This document shows, piece by piece, positions 13,371 to 23,100 of a DNA stretch of 64,000 bases. The notes beneath the pieces are model-generated. The model saw nothing but the letters and a program-made list of their open reading frames with translations, ran no database searches and had not been told where the DNA came from. Position 1 is the stretch's first letter, and every line of letters begins with the position of its first letter. The DNA comes from Antedon mediterranea. Its lineage: Eukaryota; Echinodermata; Crinoidea; Comatulida; Antedonidae. The stretch covers positions 11,531,201 to 11,595,200 of the forward strand of contig NC_092670.1 of NCBI RefSeq assembly GCF_964355755.1. The letters run 5' to 3'. The translations under genes and the position numbers were made by a program.

Positions 13371-13870
13371 CCTCTTTTGTCTTTCAATATTTTTCTAACA
13401 ATCTTCCTTCTCCCATGATGAATTTATTTAACACTGCTGATTTCAACCATGGTCATAATTTAAGAAGTACTGTTCATAAGTTTCAGTTAACTATTCCTTT
13501 TGTAAGATTAACTAGTTCTTCTCACTTTATTTATGTTTCTGGCCCTTTAATTTGGAATCAATTAGATACTAGTATTGTTAACTCTTCCTCTCTCCCAACT
13601 TTTCGTAAAAAACTTAAAAGTAATTTGTTATCATTGTACTCAAACTAGACCTTCAAAATGTTTTTGTCATGACTTTTTTTTATTTTATTTAATAATTATA
13701 TACAAATGTATTTTTTTCTTTTGTTTATGGGTCTTGCGTGACAAGTATTCTCTTCTTGCAAGATCCTCTATTAATGGTATTTTTTGTATTTTCTCATTAT
13801 AAATTATCATTCTTTTTATTGTATTGTTATACCATTGATAGAAACTAATAAATGTTGAATTAAAAATGTC
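13371..13870 (+). pseudogene. 3' end of a CR1/Jockey-like LINE
   Basis: From about 13412 a frame encodes the C-terminal tail of a non-LTR retrotransposon ORF2. It has HGHNLRSTVHKF, then a VSGPLIWNQLD segment and LPTFRKKLKSNLLSLY, ending in a stop at 13646-13648. The order HxxNxRS, GPxxWNxL and xxFKKKLKxxL is typical of CR1/L2/Jockey-type elements. An AT-rich 3' UTR follows to about 13870. The upstream part is missing, and the fragment abuts the foldback element. Confidence 0.7.
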
Positions 13871-13879
13871 TAAATCATG

Positions 13880-14225
13880 TGCAAATGTATTTCTCTACTT
13901 GTCGTCAGTCTATCCACCTCTCGTAAGTGATCGGCTTTCAAAACTTAGCACTCTGATCGTAAGCAACCACCTTTGTTAGCGACCACCTTTAATATTTAAA
14001 AGGGACTACCTCTGTTAATGGACCGCTTCTCACAATGGACAACCTCCTGAAGGGGTAACCACCTCTCATAACGGACTGCTTTCATAAACTACCACCGCTC
14101 GTAGACGACCACTTCTTTTACCGACTACACCTCCCGTAAGTGACCACCTCAATAGAGGTGGTAATTTGCGAAAGGTGGTCGTTACGGAATTATGAGAAGT
14201 GGTCCCTTAGGAGAGGTGGACGTTT
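13880..14225. repeat. Degenerate short tandem repeats of the GTAAGTGACCACCTC type
   Basis: About a dozen imperfect 25-30 bp units have variants of CACCTCTCGTAAGTGACC. After about 14150 the orientation flips (GAGGTGGTAATTTGCG, GAAGTGGTCCCTTAGGAGAGG), making an imperfect hairpin. The motif resembles the GCGACCA/CACCTCC blocks of the satellite at 2437-4975, so the two may be distantly related. Confidence 0.5.
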
Positions 14226-15140
14226 TTTTTTTAGAGATTATTCGAAAAATACAAAAAAACGAAATACCCTTGAGTGAACGAATAATTTTGATGCGCAATT
14301 AAGGTGTTTATTTTGCCATATAAAATATAAAAAAATAAATATTTTTTGGTAATATGCATCAACAATATTTTTCAAATGTATTTTAGATAAATAAATAAAT
14401 AATGTAAAATCTCTAGAAACAAATAAAATATTGTGACTAATCAATTCAATGTTTTATTAAATAAAACCAAAAATCAGGCATCTGTGAAAAAAAATATAAT
14501 GAAAAAGAACTCACTTTAACAATGACGAACTTACTTGTTTAAAGCACTTTTGTTATCAGTTAATATTATTAAATTAGTAACAGTATTATGAATATTACAA
14601 AATAATATTTTGAGAACTGAAAAATATTTTGAGGGAACAAATATATTTAGGGAGAACAAAATAAGATTTCAAGAACTGAACAATATAAAAAATGAATTAC
14701 TACTTCGAGACAAGGAATGATCGAGAGAACGAAATAATTTCGAGGGAAATTATTTCGTTCTCTCGCGAATTAGTAATTCGAATTCCAATGAAATAATATT
14801 TCGAGAGAACGAAAATAGGTAGGCCCTATGCCTATATGATTTAGTGATATTCATTCCCTAGAAATAATAATACAGTACCGGTAGGCTATATATTTTTTCA
14901 AGTTGTCAGATTTACTTCAAATTGACAACAGGTTGTATATACTCAATCAAAAACAAACAATTTAATTTGATTAGACTATATGTCTCCAGATATAATAATA
15001 GTAATATTTATTTCAATCGACTTGATATTTTGCGATTCAAGTTGGTATTCTAAGGAATTATAATTACCCTAACGGGAGTTGGTGACCGTCCAGTGCCCTA
15101 GTTTTTACGGGGTTAATATGATGTCGATGGTCCTACTTTT
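14226..15140. other. AT-rich sequence with small inverted repeats, no gene
   Basis: No gene is recognised. Around 14715-14815 there is a cluster of inverted CGAGAGAACGAAATAAT words (forward, reverse, forward). The rest is low-complexity AT sequence leading to the right end of the composite insertion, whose inverted repeat occupies about 15190-15258. Confidence 0.4.
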
Positions 15141-15413
15141 TTATCGATGAAAGCTGCCCGGGTGGTTGCAGCCATTTTCAACAGCTGGTATTACACTATT
15201 CAATGCTGAAAATTGTCCAGTGGACACTTTCAAACACCGGACACATTTAAATCTTACACCGGCATTGATAAAACAATGTCACGGCAATTGGACTATTTTA
15301 TTTTTACCCACAATGAATGCAATGATGTTATCTTGTACGCGTTAGAAAGAGTTTTTTAAAGAAATGTTTTTACGACAAAAAATATGTCCATAGTTTTTAT
15401 TTTACCCACATCT

Positions 15414-15474
15414 GACTCCGTGGCGCAATGGTAGCGCGTCTGACTCCAGATCAGTTCAAATCACGTCGGGGTCA
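15414..15474 (+). pseudogene. tRNA-Trp pseudogene with internal deletion
   Basis: It matches the tRNA-Trp (CCA) at 16157 from GACTCCGTGGCGCAATGG through the anticodon arm and resumes at TTCAAATCACGTCGGGGTCA. It lacks 11 bases: the end of the anticodon arm, the variable loop and the 5' T-stem. Without them no T-arm can form. The 150 bp before it match the spacer between tRNA-His and tRNA-Trp at 16011-16156, so it is the downstream half of the interrupted cassette that begins at 2084. Confidence 0.85.
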
Positions 15475-15582
15475 GTTTAACTTTTGATACCAGTAGCAAT
15501 AACATAATTATGTTCGCATTATACCAGCCGTCAGCCTTATTTTACGACTAAGAAGATGTTACATATTTGTTCACTAATATTA

Positions 15583-15636
15583 GACTCTGTGGCGCCATGG
15601 AGCGCGTCTGACTCCAGATCAGAAGGTTGCGTGCGT
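15583..15636 (+). pseudogene. Truncated tRNA-Trp fragment
   Basis: GACTCTGTGGCGCCATGG followed by the anticodon arm CTGACTCCAGATCAG and AAGGTTGCGTG matches tRNA-Trp. It loses three bases in the D-loop and ends before the T-loop, after which unrelated sequence follows. It cannot form a complete tRNA. Confidence 0.8.
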
Positions 15637-15696
15637 TTAATGACAGATATCAAATACAAAATTAGCGGAAACATCAATGTCTGTCCTACGTAGCTC

Positions 15697-15768
15697 GCCG
15701 TGATCGTATAGTGGTTAGTACATTGCGTTGTGGCCGCAATAACCCAGGTTCGAATCCTGGTCACGGCA
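15697..15768 (+). tRNA. tRNA-His (GTG)
   Basis: This is a complete 72-base cloverleaf. The acceptor stem is GCCGTGA paired with TCACGGC, followed by discriminator A. The D-arm contains AGTGGTTA. The anticodon stem is TTGCG/CGCAA with loop TTGTGGC, giving anticodon GTG. The T-arm is CCAGG-TTCGAAT-CCTGG, a perfect B-box. The sequence is close to the conserved animal tRNA-His. The extra 5' G of mature tRNA-His is added after transcription and is not encoded here. It is the best-preserved member of the array. Confidence 0.95.
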
Positions 15769-15938
15769 TTGATAAAACAATGTCACGGCAAAGGGATTAT
15801 TTTATTTTTACCCACAATGAATGCAATTTTATTATTTTTACGCATTAAGGAGTACATTTTTTTTAGAAAGGTCCAAAATAAATAATTTCCATAGATACCA
15901 AATTGACAGGAAACATGAATGTCTGTCCTACGTAGCTC

Positions 15939-16010
15939 GCCGTGATCGTATAGTGGTTAGTACATTGCGTTGTGGCCGCAATAACGCAGGTTCGAATCCT
16001 GGTCACGGCA
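15939..16010 (+). tRNA. tRNA-His (GTG), variant with a T-stem mismatch
   Basis: It is identical to the copy at 15697 across acceptor, D and anticodon arms (GTG anticodon). One change, AACGCAGG instead of AACCCAGG, puts a G-G mismatch in the first T-stem pair. The internal promoter boxes are otherwise intact, so it may still be transcribed, though folding is weakened. A tRNA-Trp copy follows after 146 bp. Confidence 0.8.
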
Positions 16011-16156
16011 TTGATAAAACAATGTCACGGCAATTGGACTATTTTATTTTTACCCACAATGAATGCAATGATGTTATTTTGTACGCATGAGAGTTTTTTT
16101 AAAGAAATGTTTTTACGACAGAAAAGATGTCCATAGTTTTTATTTTACCCACATCT

Positions 16157-16228
16157 GACTCCGTGACGCAATGGTAGCGCGTCTGACTCCAGATCAGAAG
16201 GTTGCGTGTTCAAATTACGTCGGGGTCA
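16157..16228 (+). tRNA. tRNA-Trp (CCA), slightly degenerate
   Basis: This is a 72-base cloverleaf. The acceptor stem is GACTCCG/CGGGGTC with one T-G pair. The anticodon stem is TCTGA/TCAGA with loop CTCCAGA, giving CCA. The T-loop is TTCAAAT. Relative to the usual form, the D-stem has an A instead of G (GTGACGCAATGG), giving a mismatch, and the T-stem closes with G-T. It is the only complete tRNA-Trp here and could be functional or early in decay. Confidence 0.8.
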
Positions 16229-16986
16229 GTTTAAGTTTTGATACGATCAAGAATATGTCCATATTCATAAAAAAGTACACCACATTGATGTCTATACAAT
16301 TATTTATTAACAGAAAATGATAATTGTTCAGCAAAACAGTTTAAATATAATTTTAATTCAATAGGGGTTAAGGAAGGTCTCTCAATATAATTTCGTTGTC
16401 AATGAATGTCACTTCTCCCCAGTATGATATGCTAGGGTACCTATTTGATTATGTTGTATGCTTAATCCTTTTTCAATTAAACTGTATTTTATTTTCCCAT
16501 CTTATACACAGTAAAATTAACAGGATTAAACATATGTTGGCCCTTGTTTCATGAGGAAGTGTCCCCTAATAAGGGTGTTCCTTTAATGAGGTATTTATAA
16601 GGGTGATAAAGAGGTGCCCTGAACAGGGTTGTCCCAAAATACCGTATGCGTTCTAACTGTAGGCCTACATAAATAAAGCAAATGTTCTTTATCAATTCCA
16701 CATAATTTCTTCGTTATTTCGCTGTCAGTGAAGGTCAGTCATCATCATGAACTGCCGTGGTATCTATATATAAATTTTCTAATAAATTTATATTATGCCT
16801 TATCGTATTGTATTTTTAATTCTCATATATAATAAATGAATAAAATAAATGTAAATTTTTCAAGTGGGTGTAGCTTTATCATAATTTTTTTTTTCTTTAA
16901 CATAATTCCCCCGTCTTTATTTCAGTGAATGTTACTTCTCCTCATCATGACATGCTGGGGTATCTCTTGAATGTTACTTCTCCTCA
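16229..16986. other. 3' flank of CMC1 with degenerate copies of its terminal segment
   Basis: There is no separate gene. A probable poly(A) signal for CMC1 (AATAAA on the minus strand) is at 16916-16921, about 65 bp past its stop. Segments at about 16400-16450 and 16720-16770 resemble the end of the CMC1 coding region (GTCAGTGAAGGTCAG..., TGCTAGGGTACCTATTTGAT), as if that region had been duplicated repeatedly. A repeat of the AGTGTCCCCTAATAAGGG family lies at about 16543-16640. Confidence 0.45.
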
Positions 16987-17009
16987 TCATGACATGCTGG
17001 GGTATCTCT
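16926..17009. repeat. 42 bp perfect tandem duplication over the CMC1 stop codon
   Basis: Two head-to-tail copies of a 42 bp unit beginning TGAATGTTACTTCTCC occupy 16926-16967 and 16968-17009. The CMC1 stop codon lies in the copy nearer the coding sequence, so the other copy is 3' UTR. The unit length is a multiple of three. Confidence 0.9.
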
Positions 17010-19799
17010 TTGATTTCTGTTTTATTCCTGTTCTTCTATATTCTTCTCTTTCGCCTAAATATTCTTGTTTGCATTCTTCATAAAGTGATTTGTCTTCATA
17101 ACTTGAAAGATAAAAAAAACATAATTTAAAAAAACATTTGGCTATATAGCTCTGTCTACACTATCAAACTTTATGTGACAAAAAAATGTGATGTGCCCAT
17201 ATATGGACACGATGATGTCATATCACTACCATATTTAGGAATATCACTACCATATTTGGGCATATCACATTTTTTTTGTCAAACTAGTTTGATAGTGTAA
17301 TGAATGCTTTATTATATAAAAGTAAAATAATAATAAATATAAATGCATGATATAAAAAATATCACCAATGAGTGAGATCATGTGATTGAAATGATTTTGA
17401 TATCTAGATATTTTATAAACTTAATTTGGGCAATGGATGTATTGTCCCTTGAAACAACAACAAAAATGAAAAAAAAAATATTCTAAATTTAAATTGGCCA
17501 TATCAAAGTAATATTAAAGTTATTCACTTTAAGTCGAAAATTTGAGGCAAAAACAACAAGTTTACGTAATTAACAGGTAAATTAATTTGATTACATTTCG
17601 TCTGGAAAATTGTCACGAGCGAAAGTAAAGAAAGATTTCAAACCACGAGTATGCATTATGCATGATGCTAATTAGGATTGTTTACAACTCGTCGTGGTTG
17701 AGAAGGTGTTTTCACACAGATCGCGGGGAAGTTTTATGATTATGCATACAGAGTAGCCAAACAAGCACGTTGCATTATGAATATGTTTTGATCGAAAACT
17801 TTGACTGGAAGTCAAAGTTATTTTTTGAACAAAAAAACGTCAGTATTTCGGTTATATTTTTTTTTTCAACTAATTTTTGGTGAAAGTTAATAACTATCAT
17901 GATACTTCAAAATGACCCACTTTTTTTCGAAATATAATAAAAAAATTTTTTGGGAAATTACTCAAAGGGACAATACATCTTTAAGTCTTTATCAAAATGA
18001 TTTGTTTTACCAAAGATTGTATAGCGCCACTACGCGGCGCAAGATAGGTAACTGTTGCCAAGCTTCTATCTTATAACACTACGCGCCCAGTAAATCCATG
18101 GACGCCATTCGGGCGGACAGGTTATTATTGTGATTTAAATGTAAATGGTTTAAATGTTGCGGTCCGCCTCGAAGTATCTGTGGTTAACCATCTTGAGGAT
18201 TGATTCATGGAAAAGGGAAGAAATTATGTAAACAAAGTAAAATAAAAGTTTCTTTGGGATCTGGACACTTTCCGATTAATTCTGTGTGTTTACATTGTAA
18301 TGCTTGGTTAGACAACTTCGTTCTTTGACTGAAACATCGTACGAAATTGCCTTGACAACGACTTTATTCCGGTCAAATTTGTCCGCCGGAATGGTGTCCA
18401 TGGATTACAAACGTCTCACCCAGTTACCTATCTGGTTTTACCAGTCATAAACTATAGTCAATGACAGCTTGGAACCTGTGTCAGTTTTATTGATGTGGTG
18501 GTTTGTGTTGCTGCCTTAATAGCTCACCATTGACTAGACTATGCAGGCCTATTAGAAATTTAAAATTTCAACAAATAAAGATTTTAACTTACTGTTTGGT
18601 TAAACACGCTTTTAAAGCTGAATTTTCCACCCTACATTTATACACCATAGCGAGGGCATTTTCCTTACAACATCTTGTAAAGTCTATAGTATATAACAAA
18701 TATAAGTTAATGTATTTACAACATTCTATTTATTCATTTTGATCATTTGTATGAATACATTATAAAATACCTTTATGTCAATCAAAGGTATTACATGTTA
18801 ATAAAGAAGTAGGTAAAGTCGAAACCTAAGCTAATGCTAACGGCCGTGGTCCCCATCTCAATTTCCTTAGCGTGTATGTTTGTAGGGGGTACGCCACTCC
18901 TCCCGCACAAACGAGTCTGATTTACCTTCCCAGTACTTTTTACATACCGGTACCCATTTCTATCACCTGGGGGGGGGGGGAACAATGTGGATAAAGAATC
19001 TTGCTCAAGACTCAACACTGCAGTGACCGAGCCAGGGCTTGAACCGACAACCTCTTGATTGCAAGTCCAATGCTCTAACCACTGCGCCACAGTGCCAAAG
19101 AAGTAATTATTTATAATATTAAAAGCAATAAACAAAACATAAATTAAATACCAAAAGAACCTAAAAGCTTACCAACAACTTCTTTGTCACATAAAACCTT
19201 TGCCTTTTCTCTTATCTTCTTAGGAATTAGCACTTCTGACTCAACTTTTCTGAGGTGCATTTTAGGATCAACTAAAGAAAAAGATTTGTTTATTATTTTA
19301 TTATTGATACCACTTTAAAAATTGTCTTTATTCTTTGACTTTACATTGATTATTGAACAACAAACAAGGCTTCCATCCAGCTTCTTCTACTACTAGCCTA
19401 TAGCCTAGCTAGTAGTAGTACTACTACTACTAAGAATATTGATAGGAAGTGGCTATTTATTCAGGTATTAGAATAAATAGGATCAGTCTCAGCAAGGTTA
19501 GACTACTACTAGGTAAGGTCCTAGTCAGGCAGAGAGGCTGGTGGCCGGCAGCAGGCAGCAGCAACATGCTCGCTCGGGCACCACACTGACTGTGCTTGCA
19601 TGCTGAATGCATGGAATCTGGATAGCCTAGGCCTACACTTTATGTATTTTAAGCACTGATGTTTGAACGTTTTAATTCTACATTGTTTGTCTAAGTCAGT
19701 AATTATGGTGTAATTTCCAGATTTTAATGATTTAAGGTACAGAAAACGTTTCTTACCATCGCCGAGGAGGAGGAGATCCTCGTTTGTTTTGGAAGTCAT
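16987..19799 (-). CDS. CMC1: CMC1, COX assembly mitochondrial protein
   Basis: Four exons on the minus strand: 19757-19799, 19173-19271, 18593-18683 and 16987-17101. All have GT-AG introns and compatible phases, giving 115 residues (human about 106). The protein is a small twin CX9C factor of the mitochondrial intermembrane space that binds copper and helps assemble cytochrome c oxidase, mainly by stabilising COX1. Visible signs: LIPKKIREKAKVLC near residues 30-43, then cysteines in two C-x9-C pairs (C-DKEVVDFTR-C and C-RVENSALKA-C), followed by LYEECKQEYLGEREEYRR as in the family. The N-terminus is longer and Leu-rich (NEDLLLLGD). The ATG at 19799 has A at -3. The gene shares a short upstream region with STAM. 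Introns carry a SINE, MITEs and an inverted-repeat element. Confidence 0.93.
17149..17299. mobile_element. Type 1 MITE (CTCTGTCTACACTATC) in CMC1 intron 3
   Basis: The inverted ends GCTCTGTCTACACTATC... and ...GATAGTGTA flank an imperfectly palindromic interior with TTATGTGACAAAA, TGTGATGTGCCC, CATATATGGACA and TATCACTACCATATTTG blocks. These are shared by the other nine copies in the window. The right end is slightly truncated. Confidence 0.85.
17426..17986. mobile_element. Inverted-repeat element with GATGTATTGTCCC ends
   Basis: GGATGTATTGTCCCTT at the left and AAGGGACAATACATCTTTAA at the right are inverted repeats about 560 bp apart in CMC1 intron 3. The interior is non-coding. Another end of the same family (GGGGGACAATACATCTTTAA) lies at about 56162-56182, so this is a repeated non-autonomous element. 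Confidence 0.6.
18043..18433. mobile_element. Short inverted-repeat element in CMC1 intron 3
   Basis: GATAGGTAACTG near 18043 pairs with CAGTTACCTATC at 18421-18433. Further in, AAATCCATGGACGCCATTCGGGCGGACA pairs imperfectly with the reverse complement around 18380-18410. No coding content is seen. It is probably a MITE, but target duplications were not identified. Confidence 0.55.
18820..19097 (-). mobile_element. tRNA-derived SINE in CMC1 intron 2
   Basis: On the minus strand the head reads GGCACTGTGGCGCAGTGG, TTAGAGCATTGG, then ACTTGCAATC and GGTTCAAGCCC. These are A-box and B-box promoter elements in tRNA order with a TGC-like anticodon position. The body continues with TCTTGAGCAAGATTCTTTATCC, a poly-C tract and AAATGGGTACCGGTATG, a layout common to SINEs of marine invertebrates. 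An open frame of 114 codons across it is a by-product. Confidence 0.8.
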
Positions 19800-20118
19800 G
19801 TTGTTTTTGTGATTGACCTAGGAATGAACTTTAACCTAACTAAGGCTATTGACTTCTTGTTTTAAATTATATTTTTTTATAGAAAAACCAGTTATATGAA
19901 AACACGTTTCTTCAATGAACTTAAATAAATTATTCTATAAGTTTAAGTATACATTTTAAACAAATTGAAAGCGGAAAATTATATTTTAAAGAATGTTTTC
20001 GTCACTATCTATAATTAGTAAGATGACAAGGCCTATTTCTTTTTGTTGGTGTGAGCATGCGTAAAGGCAAATTTGATCATAAGTTTGGTTAGAAGAGGTC
20101 TATGTTTACCATATAAAA
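19800..20118. promoter_or_regulatory. Shared intergenic region between divergent CMC1 and STAM
   Basis: Only 319 bp separate the CMC1 start codon (minus strand) from the STAM start codon (plus strand), so both promoters and 5' leaders must lie here or in upstream exons. No clear TATA box placement was found. This fits a bidirectional promoter, by inference from spacing alone. Confidence 0.6.
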
Positions 20119-23100
20119 ATGCCTTTATTTGGAAGTTCTTCGCCTTTTGATCAAGATGTTGGTAAGTTAGTTTTTTTATATTTTTATATAGATTATATAT
20201 GTTGTTTTACACGTTATATAAAATGATAATAGTGTCCATTTAAACCCAAATAAAGCCAGTTAGGCTAAGCTAGGGAAATCCAAGTTGTTGGGCCTGCCCA
20301 GCAAGCTGACCTCTCTATGGCCTAGTCTACTCTCTGGCTGTTGCTTCGTTCGGCGTTCGCATTTTTGTTTTGTTCTGCCATAGGCTAGGCCTAGCTTAAT
20401 TGTTCAATTTATCACTAGATACCTAGGCCTTAATTTACTTTTTGATTTATAGTTTATATTTTTCACTTCCTTAAAGAAAAAAATATACCATTTTGTTTAT
20501 TTGAAAGCTCCTTTTTAAAAATGTATTAATTATTAGATATAGATTAAGATGGTGGTCGTGTACTGTCAGTGTCTGTGCTGTGCTGCTGTGTGTTTATGAT
20601 GATTCATTGTCTGTTGATTAAAACATGATGGTGGTTACTGTTACTGTAGCCTACCTACCAGACAGTGACTAAGTGTCAGCAACCTAAAACAAATAGCCTA
20701 CAACAATGTGTGGATAGTCATTTTCAATATACCAGTTTTTAATTCTTATATTTCAATGCTCTATGCCTGGCCACTTGTTTTGCATTTATTCCAGTACTCC
20801 TGAAATGTTTATCAATTTTTATTTATATTCTAACTAGTTTTCTAAAGTTGTTTTTTAATTTTTTGTTTTATAATGATTTTATACATACTGTATATGTACT
20901 GTGCCTATGCGCAATTTGATAGGATGGCGCCGCAATATAAATAAATTCTTTTATTATTATTGGTATTATTATTAACTAACACCTTTGTTGATGTATTATA
21001 ATGTTTAGAACATAACGCTGTGCATTGTCCAACACAGAAAACCCCATACAGTATAAATTTCCCTCCTGTAGTAAAAACTGCACAAACAAACATTGTTAAT
21101 ATTACATTGCATGAAAAAAAATATATATATAAATCAAATCAAACTTGATATTGTATTTACTTAGTCCAATTTCAGGGAGCTCTATTTCATATTAATATTC
21201 TAAAAATGTAATGTGCTTCTATTCATTGGATATTCTACTTAAATTCATGTTCATCTTCGGAAATTTCTATTTTAAAATATAATTTATTGCTGCAATATTT
21301 TAGTGGTTTTTTGCCGATGTCTGGTCAAATTAAGAAGCGGTATTTTTTGCTCTCTTCATGATATCGTTTGAAGGAGATTTTAAGAATTAGAATTATTAAT
21401 ATGCCACAATATCCTTCAACATCTAAATAATTCCTCCATTATTAATAAATTATTTAAAAAATTGTCTTTAACCGTTTTCAGAAAAGGCAACATCTGAAAG
21501 TAATATCTCCGATAATTGGGGTATTATTATGGACATATGTGACAAGGTGTCTGCTACACCAAATGGGTAAGACATCTGATTAAATGATCTCTTTTCAATT
21601 CGATTAAATATCACTAAAACTGTATTACCCCAAGAGACTGTGTGAACATAAATAGTCCCAATAAAGCAATAAAGCAGTGAATGTACTGCTGTACTCATGT
21701 TTGCATTGAATTCTTATCTTGAACATGTAGTGGAGCTGTAGCTTGGTGATTAATGTGCTTTCCTATCAATCCCAAGATCCAGTGTTCAATCCTGACCTAA
21801 AGTTGTAGTGCCACAACTATTTCGACTGCACTCCCTAAACCTCAAATGAGACTTAGTTTATTAGCACGATAAATTATAAAACAGTTTATCTATCCTGTAA
21901 TTGCCGAGTTTGTGCTCGCTGTTGGATGCATATGAAATTTAAAAAAAACATACATTTTGTTTCACCCCATTTTTAATTGTCATTACTATAGGCCTAAAGA
22001 TGCAATGAGATCAATAATGAAACGCCTTAGACATCCAGTCCCTCATGTTGGAATGCAGGCTCTTACAGTAAGTAACACTACAACAATGTGTTAACAGTGA
22101 TTGAATGGCACGATGGTAAAAGGAATCAGATTTTGGACCCTGGTTTGGTTTTGCCTAACATGTGAAAAACCTGTTTATAACATACATGTATCTAATATGA
22201 ATACCATACTAAAGGCATGACTAAGAATTATTTGATGGATTTTAATCTGTTATTAGTTACATTCTTAACTATTAAAATGATACAGTATTTGTAATATTGT
22301 CTTTCATTGATCTAAACTGTTGAGTTTAGTATAATTAAAATTGAGTAACTTTATTTTGAAATGTATTTATCATTTTATGGTTAAAAATTTGAAAATTGCA
22401 GTTGATTCTGGTAAAAACAGATAGAAATTCTGGGGCCTATTTTGTTTATTTGCTTTTCATTAAGTTTAAAGCGTAGTTCCAGGCCACTCTATAGAACGCA
22501 ACATAAAGTAGCGAAATATCGACGCAAGGTGCCGTATTGCGTAATCACAAGTGGAACCGAGCAGTCTGCTGCAAACACTGTTATGCCAATGGGAAATCAA
22601 ATCAGTTTGATTTTACGCAACAATGTAAAGCCAAGAACACAGAGACGGGGACAAACACAATTAGTAGAGGGCATTTTCTTACGTTTTTTAAATAATTAAT
22701 ATATATATACATATTGCTTTCATTACACAGGTTCTTGGTGCTTGTGTAAATAATTGTGGAAAACAGTTTAAAATGGAAGTTTCATCTAGGGAATTTTGTA
22801 ATGAAGCAAGGAATATTGTTATGAAGGCAAGTATAATTGTAATTTATGATTGTTATGTTTATCAAAATAAGCAGAGTGCATGATTATTGAATATTATTTT
22901 TTGACATTTTATAATTATAGCTAAATATGACAGAAACAGATCTAAAATAGGAAAACAAATTTGGACAATGGTCCCTTTTGAAAGGAAAAAAATGGATAGA
23001 AAGCTTCTTAGAAATACACCACCACTTCCCCTTTTTTTGGCTCTATTCCAGAAACACAAGTAAATTATTGTTTATTTTATTCCTTGATTTACCTTTATTC

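Larger units (their letters stand above)
2154..15258. mobile_element. 13.1 kb composite insertion with TGTAAGATT termini in a tRNA-His gene
   Basis: The ends are inverted repeats of at least 65 bp, about three quarters identical. The left end begins TGTAAGATTGAAT and the right end, reverse complemented, begins TGTAAGATTTAAA; both continue with GTGTCC and TTTTCAGCATTG blocks. CCGG lies immediately outside both ends (2150-2153 and 15259-15262), consistent with a 4 bp target duplication. Joining the flanks rebuilds a tRNA-His cassette like the neighbouring ones. TGT...ACA ends with a 4 bp duplication fit Ginger-type DNA transposons, but no transposase is visible, so this class is inference. The interior is loaded with a satellite, a giant foldback and a LINE tail, which suggests it has served as a sink for later insertions. 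Confidence 0.7.

Noticed and set aside
2154-15258. LTR retrotransposon (TG...CA ends with short duplication)
   Set aside because: The terminal repeats are inverted, not direct, and no gag or pol lies in the expected place.
18791-19135. 114-codon frame on the minus strand with TVAQWLEHWTCNQEVVGSSP
   Set aside because: This is the translation of a tRNA-derived SINE head, a well-known artefact in eukaryotic ORF calls.
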